Of a stretch of DNA of 64,000 nucleotides, positions 31,341-43,135 are shown piece after piece. The stretch is from NCBI GenBank assembly GCA_038380435.1, contig JAWZYU010000013.1, positions 61,840,946-61,904,945 on the forward strand, read 5' to 3'. The notes under the pieces were generated by a model. The model was not told the origin of the DNA and made no database searches. It saw only the letters and a program-made list of their open reading frames with translations. This stretch comes from Ryuthela nishihirai. Taxonomy: Eukaryota; Arthropoda; Arachnida; Araneae; Heptathelidae. Each line of letters begins with the position of its first letter. The stretch's first letter is position 1. The translations under genes were made by a program, and so were the position numbers.

Positions 31341-31548
31341 TTAACAAAAGATTCGTATGATATTTAGATCAGTTTCTTTTGGTCACGAAATTTTCTGTAA
31401 ATACTATAATTAAAATTTCTCTCCAGAACAATATGTCTGAATCCAAAATTAGATTAAGGGATTCGTTAAAACCAAGATTTCTTGTCAACGGGTTATGCCG
31501 AACCTCACTGCTGCCTATAGGTTGAAATAAAATTATTTCGTTAGTAGA

Positions 31549-31690
31549 GTCAGGGGTAACTTAGTCGGTAGCACATTATTTTTTTTATATTTTTTTATAT
31601 TTTCCCTGGTTAGAGTCTCAATTGTTCTAGCTTTAAGCTCTCCTGATGAGAAAGTGAAAAACTGATGTGCTGGGAAAGTACAGTGCATGT
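31549..31690 (+). mobile_element. degenerate tRNA-like SINE head, second type
   Basis: An A-box-like TAACTTAGTCGGTAGCAC is followed, after a T-rich insertion, by a B-box-like GGTTAGAGTCTC. The downstream sequence does not match the main SINE body, so this is probably another family or a chimera. Low certainty because the boxes are mutated. Confidence 0.45.
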
Positions 31691-31984
31691 CACTTCGGGA
31701 TTTATAAGGGAAAAAATGGTAGGGGGAGGAAGATATCAGATGAAAGGGGGGGGGTGTAAGATTGAGTTGAAACCTACCTTCAGGTATAAACATTTTTTGT
31801 CTGTGTTAGCGGTCTTTAAAATTTCTTTTGAAAAATACATGTATATATATTTATGTGTAATATTTTTAGCCTCGTTACAGTTGTTAGCTTTATGCCTAGC
31901 CATGCGCACGTAATAAATATTATACAAATACAATTATACATGTCAAAGAGTGGGGCTTCTTCGTTCTAGATTTGGCTCCGGTTT

Positions 31985-32135
31985 ACGCTAAATTAAACGC
32001 TAAAGAACACCGGAATGGCCTTGATGAGAGGTTTGCACATGTCCCCCTAACAGCTTCCAGTGAATCCCTTTCTCCAACCTTCTCTGAGCTCTTGCAGTCC
32101 TTGTGATCTGGCCATTAAGCCAACTGTGTAGAAAA
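31985..32135 (+). mobile_element. SINE body fragment (head missing)
   Basis: Matches the 3' half of the main SINE on the plus strand: a TAAAGAACACCGGAATGGCC-like word, CTAACAGCTTCCAGTG and TGATCTGGCCATTAAGCC. It lacks the tRNA-like head. Diverged and old. Confidence 0.75.
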
Positions 32136-32287
32136 AGCAGCGCTTATCAAACCCTCTACTAATCGGTGATATAAACTTTTTCGACCTACAGACACAATTT
32201 TCTATGCCTCAAGAAGCAGATTACAAGTATGTCACAAAGATGGTAAGTATATCACAAGTATATCATTGGATAAATGGTAGAAATCCA

Positions 32288-32524
32288 TTAACGTGTTTTT
32301 CCTGTCAGGGTAATGTTCACACTTAGTTCACCATCGATATCAAACATTTTATAGGAAAAATTGCCTTGAGCCTCTGTCCTAGGAACCCAGGACAGAGCTC
32401 CTGACATGTGATGAAGAGGTCGAGGGTTCGTATTCCACCCGGCTCAAGACATTTTCCCTCTAAAACATTTGATATCGACGATAAACTAAGAGTGATATTT
32501 CCCTGATAGAACAAAAACGTCGAT
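32288..32524. repeat. palindromic element with a tRNA-like core
   Basis: Two long inverted arms, about 32288-32372 and 32441-32524, with shared words TCAGGG, GATATCAAA and CTTGAGCC. The core between them has TTGAGCC paired with GGCTCAA (32366-32372 and 32441-32447), a second hairpin (CTCTGTCCT with AGGACAGAG) and a T-loop-like GGGTTCGTATTCC. The core therefore resembles a tRNA fold nested in a transposon-like palindrome. No transposase. Confidence 0.65.
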
Positions 32525-32729
32525 GAATTTCTTGAATATATTTAATAAACAAGTTGTTTATTAGTTTTAGATCCTCATTTGTTTTTATAATCAAATCATA
32601 GCAACAAAAATAAATAAATTGCCTCTCAAGCAGCTATTTGTCATAGAGTAACATAACCTGTCAGTTTCATACGCCATAGAAAAGATTTGTGAGGAAGGCG
32701 AAATCTCAGCAGAATGGCAATATAAACAT

Positions 32730-32812
32730 CCATGACTTACCAGGGGCTCGAACTAGGTCCCGTTAATCAGTAGTCAAGCCAAGCTCGCTAACCACTCGGC
32801 CACAGGGACCGC
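32730..32812 (-). mobile_element. tRNA-Ser/Leu-like SINE head or tRNA pseudogene
   Basis: On the minus strand: an A box TGGCCGAGTGGTTAGCG, an extra variable stretch, and a B box AGTTCGAGCCC. The long spacing and the A-box wording fit class II tRNAs (Ser or Leu). No full cloverleaf with a clean acceptor stem is evident, so it is more likely a SINE head or pseudogene than a working tRNA gene. Confidence 0.6.
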
Positions 32813-32945
32813 ATCATAGCAATATGGATGGCCTTGACGGGAAGCTACCATCTGTCTTCTACCAGGTGTTAAGTGGGTCCCTCTCCCAACCTTCTACGAG
32901 CCATCGGGATCCTTGTGACCTGGCCATTTAGTCCATTATGGGTTA
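32813..32945 (+). mobile_element. SINE body fragment (head missing)
   Basis: The 3' half of the main SINE on the plus strand, with GGATGGCCTTGACGGGAAGC, CTACCATCTGTC and GACCTGGCCATTTAGTCC. It begins exactly where the tRNA-Ser-like head ends, so the two may form a chimera or a nested insertion. Confidence 0.8.
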
Positions 32946-33008
32946 CACATACTTATATATCTTTTCTCTTTGAGACGTTTTGACATCATACCGTATATTT
33001 TTCAATTT

Positions 33009-33397
33009 GGGGCGGGGGTGGCTCAGTCGGTAGCGCGCCAGGCTCGTAATCTGTAGTTCCCGGGTTCGAGTCCCAGCTGGGTCAGCGTTGAGATTTATCT
33101 CCGCAAAAATTCCCCGCCCTGCCCACGGTCAGTAGGGGACACCGATGGGCTTGGAAAGGCCGCCGTCCGTCGGATGGGACGTTAAGCCGTGGCACCGTGC
33201 GCGGGAGAGCCATACCCTGTGCACGTTAAAGAACACGCTGGATGACCTTGACGGGAGGCTACCATCTATCTCCCAACAGCTGTTTCAGTGGGTCCCCTCC
33301 CCCAACCTTTTCTGAGCCTTCGGGGTCCATGTGACCTGGCCATTTAGCCCATGGTGTGCAAAAAAGTGCCGCTCAGAGGTAAAACAACCCAACCCAA
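33009..33397 (+). mobile_element. full-length tRNA-derived SINE, copy 6 (reference copy)
   Basis: The cleanest plus-strand copy. The head reads GGTGGCTCAGTCGGTAGCGC, the anticodon-loop equivalent is CTCGTAA, and the B box is GGTTCGAGTCC. The body carries CCGATGGGCTTGGAAAGGCC, GGATGGGACGTTAAGCC and ACGTTAAAGAACACGCTGG. It ends GGTAAAACAACCCAACCC, giving a pentanucleotide (AACCC)n tail rather than poly(A). Flanks share an imperfect ATTTTT-AATTT word. The parent tRNA is unclear (Lys-, Met- or Thr-like). Confidence 0.92.
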
Positions 33398-35099
33398 ATT
33401 TTTTTAAATTTTTCTGGTGTTAAATGATCATTAATATAAACGTTCCCTTCTTCATGTGAATCAAACATCATTTTCATCTGTGTTTTCATCATCATTCCCC
33501 CTCCCCAATGTTTCATACATAAATTTTTTTGTGATACCATTTGAATAATGATCGGTTTTAAATTTATTTTTACAGGAACGTTTTTGCGCAACCTTCTATC
33601 TATCTACATGCTGTGAACTGATTTTCAATACATTCGTTATTAGGCTTAGAATTGCAGTCACATCTTCATTTTCCTCCTCTGGAACTCTGAAGACCTCTGA
33701 TATTTGAAAAATCCTGCCAACTTGCTCTAAATCATATAACTTTCCACTTTAGGTCATTAAAATCTTTTTTTCAGAACATCATTTTTTTACCGCAGTTTTT
33801 TTCATTTTTCATTTAGGAATTTTTTTTATGGGCTGTCACTCCTTCATTATGTTTCAATATTCATCCAGCTGATTCGAACAATAAGCCGTAAATATTATTG
33901 CAGGATGAAAACATTGAAACAAAATAATTAAAGAATAACATTTCGTCGGTTACAAAACCTACAACACTTATACAAAAAGAGTAAAAAAACAAACAATTAT
34001 GATATTTGAATAACCAAGAAATAAGTTAGCTCCAAAAGAGTGACACCAAATTGATTGAGTAATGGATTATTTAACATTTATATTTCAAATATTTTAGCAC
34101 AGTAAAATGTACTTTCGATATTATCAAACTGAAACAATTGTATGCATAGTTTTCTCCTAAAAGTTGAAGTGTACATTGCGCATCTGTGAAAAATTATTTT
34201 CTTTTTAAAATATATCGATTCTTTCGAGTTTTTTAATCCATGCCAGCATTTAATTGACCACTTTAGGTACATCAAAAACGTAGACTGGCGTCATGTCAGT
34301 CCGAGTTTAGTAGATTGATGACTGTGGATGTCAGGGTGGGGAGGGACTTGAAAAGTTGATATTTAATATGTGATGAATGTAACATTTGATGCATATCTCG
34401 GAATTGCAGTCACATCCTCTTTAGAATTTCATCAGTGGAGTTAATAACATTTATGATTAACTTTAATATTCCAAAATTGTAAGCGAACGGAAAATTATGA
34501 CAGTATTAACTTCCTTTAAACTTTGGTAACTGTCTCCTCCCCGCACTCCCTCCTGAAAACTTTATTGCCTTCGAAGATGACAGGCGGATCCGAATAAATG
34601 CTGGTATGTATGCTACAGGATTACAATATGCCAAATAGCGAAATTTATCATCAAAGAAAAGTATCATCCTGCTGCATTTCTTATCATGCTGAGTCATAAT
34701 TTCTTCACCAGTTTGCCAGCATTGCACAATATGTCTAAAACCAACCATGCTCCACATTTGCGGTAATTCCCGTGAGCTATTGGCAGTTTTTCTCCTGCGT
34801 TATCTTGCTGCAATGGACTCCGATGAGTCTTGCAAAAATGGCATTAAAAACGGACGAAGATTGCGCTCGAAACAGGCATCGTCCCTCTGAAAAAAAAAAA
34901 AAAACGGTTTTCTAACTATTTCACTGACGACTTCTTTTTTCCAGTTTTGAATTTTATTATTTTAAACTTTTGGGTCTTTTAGTAGAACACAGAAAAATAA
35001 CAGAACAAGATGCTTCAAAATATTAATTGAATTTGAGATCAGGTAGGGACTCATTTAATACCAAGCAACCAGAAATAGTCTGAACAGCTTTGAGTGTAG
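33398..35099. other. no gene recognised
   Basis: AT-rich with short random frames. An 83-codon minus-strand frame at 34757-34506 has no family I can name. A 22-bp word at 34746-34767 recurs exactly at 36691-36712. Confidence 0.4.
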
Positions 35100-35192
35100 A
35101 GGAAAAGAATTGCTTTGAGCAGTTTGGATCGGAACCCACGACCTCCTGATGACCCATCAAGTGCTATGACCACTGAGCTACTGGCCAAGGTA
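35100..35192 (-). mobile_element. tRNA-Met-like SINE head
   Basis: On the minus strand: an A box TAGCTCAGTGGTCATAGC, then TTGATGGGTCATCAGGAGGTC, and a B box GGTTCCGATCC with one extra base. The layout is tRNA-like, but the anticodon arm and acceptor ends do not pair cleanly. The downstream body differs from the main SINE, so this is a third tRNA-derived type in the region. Confidence 0.6.
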
Positions 35193-36949
35193 GCCTCTAT
35201 TGATAGATTTAAGCTTTATACCGTGGGGTTAGTCATTAGACATCGTCTTCACTGCATTTGAAGAGTTTGATACATGAAGCACTTTCGAAGTACGGGCATT
35301 CTAAATATTAAATCTAAATAACTGTTAAAGTAAAAATCAAGCAATGTTTAAACTGTTTGGATGCCAAACATTTATGACTTTATATACACTCCAAATCATT
35401 TTACAATTTGGAGTATGTATAAAACCTATTTGCATTTCTAAATAAAGATAGCGTAAATGACATGTATTAACAATATAAAGATTTTAAGAAATGCAAGCAA
35501 CCGTTTAATATAAATATCTTACTTGAATTTTCATATTACGTAAATTCAGTTATTTTATTTCCTTACTTTTTACAATATACGCATTCTTAGATCTTAATAA
35601 TTTGATTAGCTGATTCAAAATAAATTAGATCAGTGATTCATTTGCATGAATTATTATCATCGCTGTCAATTGCAAGAACGACTTCGAACGTTTAAGATGA
35701 AATCTGTCGTTTCCATTCCTTGGCAGTTCAACTTTAAAAAGGATAAATTGCTGTCGTCAAACGTTTTTTCCGAGAGGATTAGAAAGTTCGACAACTCCGC
35801 CCACAACAAGTGTTTGGAAATTAAAGAAATCCGTACAAGGCTGCGAAAAAAATAAATCCCTTGCAAAGCACTCTGGTGCCCACGTACAGCAATGGAAGCC
35901 ACCAGAGCATGGCTGTCGCCATCCAATATAACACCAAGCCCCCGACCACCACACGCAGCTTTGGATTCATTCTCGCAGACTGCAGACAGCAGTCAGCCAG
36001 CCTCCCGACACCATTAATTACGAGGTCCCAATGTGACCAGGGTCCAGTCCGCATCCTACATGAAAAATAGCCACCTCGCTAAATTGCATTTGAGATAAAG
36101 TGGCCCCAAGGGAAGAGAAGCGGCCAATGGCTCCGGCGAAATCAAGACAAAGCGAAGCGCCACCTGGGGGGTGCTCACTGCATTCCCTAGTCATGTGATC
36201 AGTACTTGGGGATTTTGTGGTTTCATCACGAGAGTGACATCGTCTGCAACGACATCAGAATCCGGTGATTTTGTGAGTGAGAGGGCGAAACCAGATGGAT
36301 ATATGCTGAGGTTCAGAAGTCCATCAGTAAATATGTCAGAAGCTCATTCTTTCGTAGCAAATATCTCTTTCAGATGTTGCAGAGAAAGCATCTCCGAAAG
36401 AACAGCATAAGGCCAACTGTCGATAAACAATTTATAACTCATCAGTAATAAAACTACGTAAAACATGAGAGTCTAAAAAACAATTTCAAAATAAATCAAA
36501 ATAACTCTTTTTCTCTTTCATTCGTCAACGTGTTGGTTCCATTCAACAATCGAAATAATGATATCAAATTAATTACTTCTGAAATCTTTTTATCGCATTT
36601 CACTTGTTGTAATCAGTCTCAGTTACTTCTTCATCAACTTCTTAGTTCTCTTAACATTTACTCTTTTTGTACAAGTGTTGTAGGTTTTGTCATGCTCCAC
36701 ATTTGCGGTAATCAAAAAGTGCTTTTGAAGAAGCTACCATGCTGGGTGATTTCACCTCTTTTCTTTACGGGGGAAAGTTGACTTCAACTAGGAACTGGAG
36801 AATTTAAAACATCGAATCTTTGTGTCTAGATGATATAGGAGTGTAAAGGGGGTAATCTTACAGCACGTAGTTATGTACGATAACTAATATTAAGAAACGT
36901 TTAATGCAAAATGTAGAATTTTATGTCTTTTGACCACTCCTTAGAGACA
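35193..36949. other. no gene recognised; GC-richer patch at 35860-36170
   Basis: Mostly AT-rich. The patch at 35860-36170 has frames of 69 to 86 codons on both strands, none matching a family I recognise; it may be an unlisted repeat. The word GTGGGGTTAGTCATTAGAC near 35225-35241 recurs, with one change, in the SINE at 37076-37092. Confidence 0.4.
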
Positions 36950-37385
36950 TAGGGTATTGTTGAGCTATCTTATCTCTGAGTACACTTTTTTGCACACTAT
37001 GGTCTAAATGACCAGGTTACAAGGACCCGAGATTTAGAGATTGTTGGGGAGGGGGCAGCATTTAAGCTTCATACCATGGGGTTAGTCATTAGACGATGGC
37101 TACGCAGGGTAACCATTGGACAGCTGTTAAGAGACGAATGCTAACCTCGAAGCAAAGCCATACAGAGTGTTCTTTAACGTGCACAGGATATAGCTCTTCC
37201 GCACAAAGGAGCACGGCTTTACGTTCCATCCAACCGATGGTGGCCTTTCCAAGCCTGTCGGTGTTCCCCTATTGACCTAGGTCAGGGTGGGGGTTTTGCG
37301 GAGGTAAATCTCAACGCTGTCTCAGTAGAGTCGAACCTAGGTCAGTCAGATTACGAGCGCTACCGACTGAACCGCTCTCGCTCCT
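36950..37385 (-). mobile_element. tRNA-derived SINE, copy 7 (old, with insertion)
   Basis: A minus-oriented, diverged copy. Tail end at the left (CTCTGAGTACACTTTTTTGC), head at the right (complement of GAGCGCTACCGACTGAACC). About 60 bp of foreign sequence at 37055-37115 interrupts the body and shares a word with 35209-35241. Confidence 0.8.
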
Positions 37386-38213
37386 AGGGTTTTCGTTTTC
37401 TTTTCATTTAGATCAATGATTTTAGCCATTATTCATCTCACGTTCCTGCACATTGCATTAAGGTGTTTCTGTGGCTTTGCAATTGCTCTGTCCTCTGTTT
37501 AGCCTAGAACTGTGCAAACATTTTAATCTGAGGGCCGCTTAGAATACGGAATTGGAAGGGCGGGCTGCCAAATAAATGTGTAATCAATAACGTATATATA
37601 ACCAATAGAAAAAATATCTAAAATGAAACATAAGCAGCATAATTTTATTAAAATTAATTATTTTAATGGGAAATTGCTCCGTCGAACTTCGACTTTTTTT
37701 TATCCACTATACCTTCTTTTCCCCTTTTGGAAATTTAATTTATTGTTCATCAGTAGCTAGCGGATCGTAGTTTGTGCAGGCATGACCTTAGACATGTAAA
37801 CTAGTGCTTCCAAAGAGTATGCCGTGGAATTTCGGATGACATTGCAGATAACAGGAAATTTGTAAACCCGTTTTGCTGCTGCTTTTTACCACTGATTCTT
37901 CATTTAACTTTGTCCTTTTAATCAAACATTTAACCATATTAATCTTAATGTTAAAACCGAATTTAACACAAAACACGCCCATAATACATACGGTGTACAC
38001 ACTAAACTCAATACACATGAGGACTTGAACAGAATAGCTCTGTATTTGCAAACTACTCCATAGAAATGGCTATTTATTGAAGGCAAACTGCGCATGCGGG
38101 AGTCTTCCGCAGCGTTTCCAACTGAAAATTTTAGCAACCTGGATTATTCACGGAAAAAATAGCATTCCGTGAGCAAAAAATTTGAGAATCAGTTGCGTAA
38201 GCAAAAACGTTGA

Positions 38214-38503
38214 ATTTGTTTTGGGTTGTTTTCTGAGAGGCACGTTTGAGTTGAGTTGTTTTCTGAGCGGCACTTTTTTGCACATCATGGGCTAAATGGC
38301 AAGGCCACAAGGACCTCGAAGGCTCAGAGAAGGTTGTGGGAGGGGACCCACTGGAACAGCTGTTAGGAGACAGATGGTAGCCTCCCGTCAAGGCCATCCA
38401 GTGTGTTCTTTAAGGTGCACAGGGTATGTCTCTCCCACATACGGGGCCATGGCTTAACGTCCCATCCGACGGACGGCGGCCTTTCCAAAACTTCCCCTCC
38501 CAT
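38214..38503 (-). mobile_element. tRNA-derived SINE, copy 8, 5' truncated
   Basis: Minus-oriented SINE lacking the tRNA-like head; it stops at GGCGGCCTTTCC on the right. The 3' terminal word (GGGTTGTTTTCTGAG) is present twice at the left end. Flanking AAAAACGTTGA (38203-38213) and AAAAACGTTTGA (38504-38515) form a near-perfect target duplication. The flanks also share TTTGAGAATCAGT, a pre-existing short tandem repeat. Confidence 0.85.
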
Positions 38504-38968
38504 AAAAACGTTTGAGAATCAGTGACATGAACAATAAAAATTTAAAATCGTGGTGGCGTAAACAAATCGTACGACACAAGCACATACTATGATAGCACTG
38601 CATAAAGAAAAAACGATTATGAATTACGTTTTGGGGTTTCTATTCTTAAGCATGTGGAAATAAAAGGCATCTTAGTATGAGGTATAGAGCCGTAATTTGT
38701 TTGCATAAATCAATTAATATAAATGAAATACATCGGCTGAACGTTAGCAGTATTGCGTTTTGTTGTACGTTTCAGCGTAATGGAATGTAAAAAATTGTAA
38801 CGAAAGGAAAACATGCAGCAATAAACCCGGAATTGTCGTGCCATGTAACGTTCGAGATGCGCTTCGGAATGAGAATTACGTCAGTAGTTAGTTTGAACGA
38901 TGAAATTAAAATAAAGAACATAATTCTATATCTGTTACCTATTTTACCTATGAATATATACATATATA

Positions 38969-40438
38969 CATTGGCGGAAATTGAAAAAAGAACACCCAGA
39001 AGGAATTCCTTTAAGAACGTCATATTATAATATGTTAATAGTTAAGGGCAGCAGAAACCGTGATCCAAGATTGAAAGTCATTCGATGAAATAATGACGTC
39101 ACTGAGGACGACAACATGCAAACGTATGCAGCGTGTATTTAAGGACTAGTGCGTGAAGAAAGAAGTTATTCATCTTTTGTCGTGTTGTTCAGTGCTCTTT
39201 GAAGAAGCTACCATGCTGGATGATGCAGGCGCGCAACATTTGTTCCTGGCCTCAACATCTGGGGACTGATTCTCAAACTCTACTAACATTGTTCAGTTAG
39301 AGGAGTTTGAGCGAGGTCGTATAGAAGGTCTTCGGGAAGCAGGTTGGTCTTTTCGCCAAATTGCACACTGCGTTGGACGAGAGGTATCGGCAGTGGTACG
39401 ATGGTGGCGTCGATGGTCAGAAGAGCATTTGCACAGATGTGGTTCTGTGCAACACAGAGTTACGAACGCATGAGAGGATTGGCGTATCAAGAGGGCGGCG
39501 GTGGCAGAGTGGACAGCTATGGCGTCACATATTGGATCCTCTGTCGTACCAAGGGTGTCTACAAGAACGATACGCAATCGTCTTTTTGAAGCAGGACTAT
39601 GGGCATGCATGCTGCTGGCACTATTACCACTGTCACCTCGTCACTGTCGAGCACGTTTGCAGTAGTGTTAATAACGAGTTTATTGGAGGGAAGAATGGTA
39701 GTCTGTGGTCTTCAATGATGAAAGCCGATTCTGCTTAGAAGAGTCTGATGGTTCGTTTACACGTCCAAAGGCGACAAGGTGAGCGGCTTCTTCCATCGTG
39801 CATCCTCCAGCAACATACAGGGACCATGTCAGGCATCATGTGTGGGAAGCGATTAGCTCTGACTCTCATACGTGTCTGGTGTTTGTACAGAGTACACTGA
39901 ATAGCAATACGTACGTCAGCAACATCGTATTGCCTGTCATCCTGCCGTATTTGAGTGTAATCCCAAATGCGATATTCCATTAAGTAATACCTGCCCACAC
40001 TCTGCCTGGGTCACTCAACATGCTCTTCAGACAGTGCACCAGCTTCCTTGGCTAGACACGCTCTCCGGATTTATATCCAATAGAGCATGTCTGGGACTGG
40101 ATCGGACAAAGACTCTTCCTCGGACCATGGAAGGCAACGACAATCGCTGAATTACAGGACAAAGTTGAAAGCGCATGGAATGGTATCTCCCAGCATGATA
40201 TCCAGTATTTGTAGACTGATTGCATGCCAGATTCGAAGTTTGTATTGCTGCTCGAAGAGGTTCAACACCTTATTAAAATATGCCTTCTGTAAAATGTAAT
40301 ACTCATTAAAAGATAAAATAAACATTGAATCACTTTACACTTGTGATCACTGTCCTTTCTCAACAAGTTATTTCTACTAAATAAATCTCATAGATTACCC
40401 TACAATTGTTAATGGTTCTTTTTCAATTTCCGCCAGTG
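38969..40438 (+). pseudogene. Tc1-like transposon with terminal repeats, dead
   Basis: About 1.47 kb. The left end begins CATTGGCGGAAATTGAAAAA and the right end is its complement with one change; TA precedes the left end, but the right flank is TT. Inside are FRQIAHCVGREVSAVVRWWRRW (helix-turn-helix, near 39350-39415), a degraded FNDES-type block near 39710, and a C-terminal block near 40070-40110. Many stops and shifts break the frame. Unrelated in ends to the copy at 29184. Confidence 0.85.
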
Positions 40439-41999
40439 TTTATCAGAAGTTGAATGCGTAAGAGCAGTTCGGAGAATTTGGAAGAAGCAAATGTTGATTT
40501 GGTGTTGTGCGTGTTTAGTAAGCTTAGATGCCGTTCTAAAATTCCTGCTGTGTGTGTCTTGACGGAGATGTCGTTTCCAGTCAGTGTAAAGTAGTGATTT
40601 GATTGTGTTCAAGAACAGAAAAGATGTTGTGGCTTTACCAAGAAGAAGATTCATTTTCAGTACGGTGGTGTTCCTTCAGACAAGTTGTGCTACAACAGAA
40701 CAGAAGGGACGGGTGGTATAAATAAGACATAAGGTCATGTTATAATAAAGAAAGAGACACTTTGTACTCTTGTAAACAGAGTAAAGTATTTGTTCTAATA
40801 ACTGATTTATGAAATCTGTTGTTGAATATTTAATAATCTGCTAAGTAGAGATTTATTTCATAATGTGTTTAGCTACTCAATTAATATAATTGACTCTTAA
40901 AACCTGTCAATTTGAATGTCGTATAAAGGATATTCAAATGTTCTGTTCTATAAGAATTTGTTAGTAGAAGACAGTCAATAATTATTCATAGGCATATTTA
41001 GTTCAGTTATTTAAATTCTCGTACTTCTTGTGCAAATAATTGCTTTATCTACTAAATCAGTTAATTTATAGCATGTCTGTTTATTTTGAATTCACGCTCG
41101 GTTAACTAATATCCAAATACAACTAGAAATTGTAAAAATATTTAAATTTGATGCCCGAGTTCGGCCAGACTTCGGCTCAAAACAACTCAGACAACCTTGG
41201 GCTGGATATGACAGAGTCATATTTAAAATTTCTTATTTTTCACGTAATTGTGAATAAATCAGCGAAAAAAAAGAAATTCGTTTGGTTATAGCTTTATTTA
41301 TTAATTTAAAATGAATTTATTATTTACAAATAAGCACCTTCAGCCCGCGAAAATTTTTGAGGTATTCTTTCACTTTTATGAATCATTCGCTCTTAATCTG
41401 TGATCTGATATTACTCAAGAATTCTGTTATTTCCTCTCATTACTTCTAGTATTTTTAATTTCAAATAACGTTAAAATTTTAATTTAGAATTAACCGAATA
41501 ATGTAATTATATCAAAGATTATAATAACGTGTAATACGAAATATTTAAAAATGTTTTAAGTGGGATGCATTTCGTACAGAATGTTTTACGACATGAGAGA
41601 GAAATTTTTCTCATTAATCTGATTCGGGATCAGTAATTACCGAAATGTTTCAAGTTTGGCTCGAAACTTTGAGCACTAACTCAGCTGCGACTTTTGCACG
41701 AGCAATGAAAAACGCATTAAAAGGAACACTGAGCTTATATTTAGGATCAACCAAAAAGAGGATCTAAAATCGGCAAAAATATTCAATACGAACTCTAAAT
41801 ATACTTTAATATTCGAATTTTAATAAAAAATTCTTCAATTATGTTAGCAGAACTTTTGTTAAAGTAAACTTCTATCACACTAAGACAATTTTTAACTTTT
41901 TTTCAAAGTTTTAGCATTAGATCTACTGCTTCCATCAGTAATTATTGTTAAAAACTGCCATGTTGGCATTTAATACATATCGACATGAAAACATAAATA
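40439..41999. other. no gene recognised
   Basis: AT-rich. The stretch 40640-40800 contains TATAAATAAG and an AATAAAG word in plausible promoter and polyadenylation order, but no coding sequence or repeat partner was found. Confidence 0.35.
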
Positions 42000-43080
42000 T
42001 ACAGTGGTCGAAAAGCGTCCGTACAAGTAAAACAAATGTAACTCGAATAATATAGCTTTGAAATACGTTAGTTAGGGGTGTCGGTATATTTATAAATAAA
42101 AAGGACAATTTATTATACACACCCACCCAATAAAGCGAAATCCACGTTTCGTCCTCACAAGAGCAACAACACATTGTGGTATGGACTTTACCAGGTGTTG
42201 GAAACTTTCGGGTTAGTACTGCGTCCCATGATTTCAGGACATCCATCCGTAAAGCACCAAGAGTTGTCCGTGGTGTGTTTCGAGATCGAATGCATCACTT
42301 CACTTCGTCCCACGGATGCTCAATAGGGTTCAAATCCGTAGAGAGAGAGAGGCATTCGAGGGTCGTGAACTCGCTGAAATGCTCCTCCATCCATTCCTTC
42401 GTCAAGCGGTAGCGATGAGTCTTGTAGGATTTGTCTTGTTGAAAGAAGGCATCCTGCTGTGAGAAATGGATAACCGTGTCGGATAGTACGTCAGCATAAG
42501 CCTTGTGAGATGATGGTGGTCTCAAGAGGTATGCCCATCCTGTGGCTTCAAGGTGGCCCACAAAAACGCATCCCAGAATATTACACTGCCTCGACAAGCT
42601 TGTAACACCCCTACTAGACATTTGGGGTACATAGCCAGGCGTGGTCTAGGCCACACACACTATCTCCAGTTGGGTTGATGCATTTGGAACCCCGATTCAT
42701 TAAACCAAGCTACCTCTTTCCAGTCTTTGATGGTCCATTGGTGATGTTCCTTCGCCCACTGCAGCCTCAAGCACCGGTCATGCTATTATACGTTGAACGA
42801 TATTTGCACAAACCTCAGTAGCTTCCCCGTCGTTGAATGCTAAAATCATCATCTGCACTGTGGCCCTCCATTCTGACTTTACAATACGGGAGAGGCTACA
42901 TTCACCTTGACTATCTATGACCCAGTTAAGGCCACATTTTTCCTGATGGTTGCATGTTTCGCTTGTTTGTCTAGCTATGCACGTGCGATAGTCACACACA
43001 CAGAAATCCCAGACGTTCTGTCTTTGTTGATATGTAGCACTCATTCTTCCTCGCATGAGCTATCTGACCGTGATTGAACA
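42000..43080 (-). pseudogene. Tc1-like transposase relic
   Basis: On the minus strand, a helix-turn-helix remnant (GECSLSRIVKSEWRATVQ, near 42950-42880) precedes the catalytic part. That part has AFFQQDKSYKTHR (second Asp), HFSEFTTLE and DLNPIEHPWDEVK (third acidic residue, ending near 42297). The frame continues into RNTPRTTLGALRMDVLKSWD on the left. Shifts and stops separate the parts. The left end reads CAGTGGTCGAAAAGCGTCC after TA, a plausible terminal repeat. The right end is not matched; a palindrome at 43136 lies beyond. Confidence 0.82.
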
Positions 43081-43135
43081 CTCCCAGGCAGCCGTGTTTA
43101 CCCATCATAACAGTCGCAGCTACGCTTACAGCAGG

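Noticed and set aside
33009..33082. Working tRNA gene at the SINE head
   Set aside because: A and B boxes are good, but it continues without a terminator into the SINE body and is repeated many times; it is a SINE head.
34506..34757. 83-codon minus-strand frame
   Set aside because: No family recognised; it begins inside a 22-bp word that is repeated elsewhere, so it may be repeat-derived.
35821..36070. Overlapping frames on both strands in a GC-richer patch
   Set aside because: Neither strand shows a known domain; probably an uncharacterised repeat.
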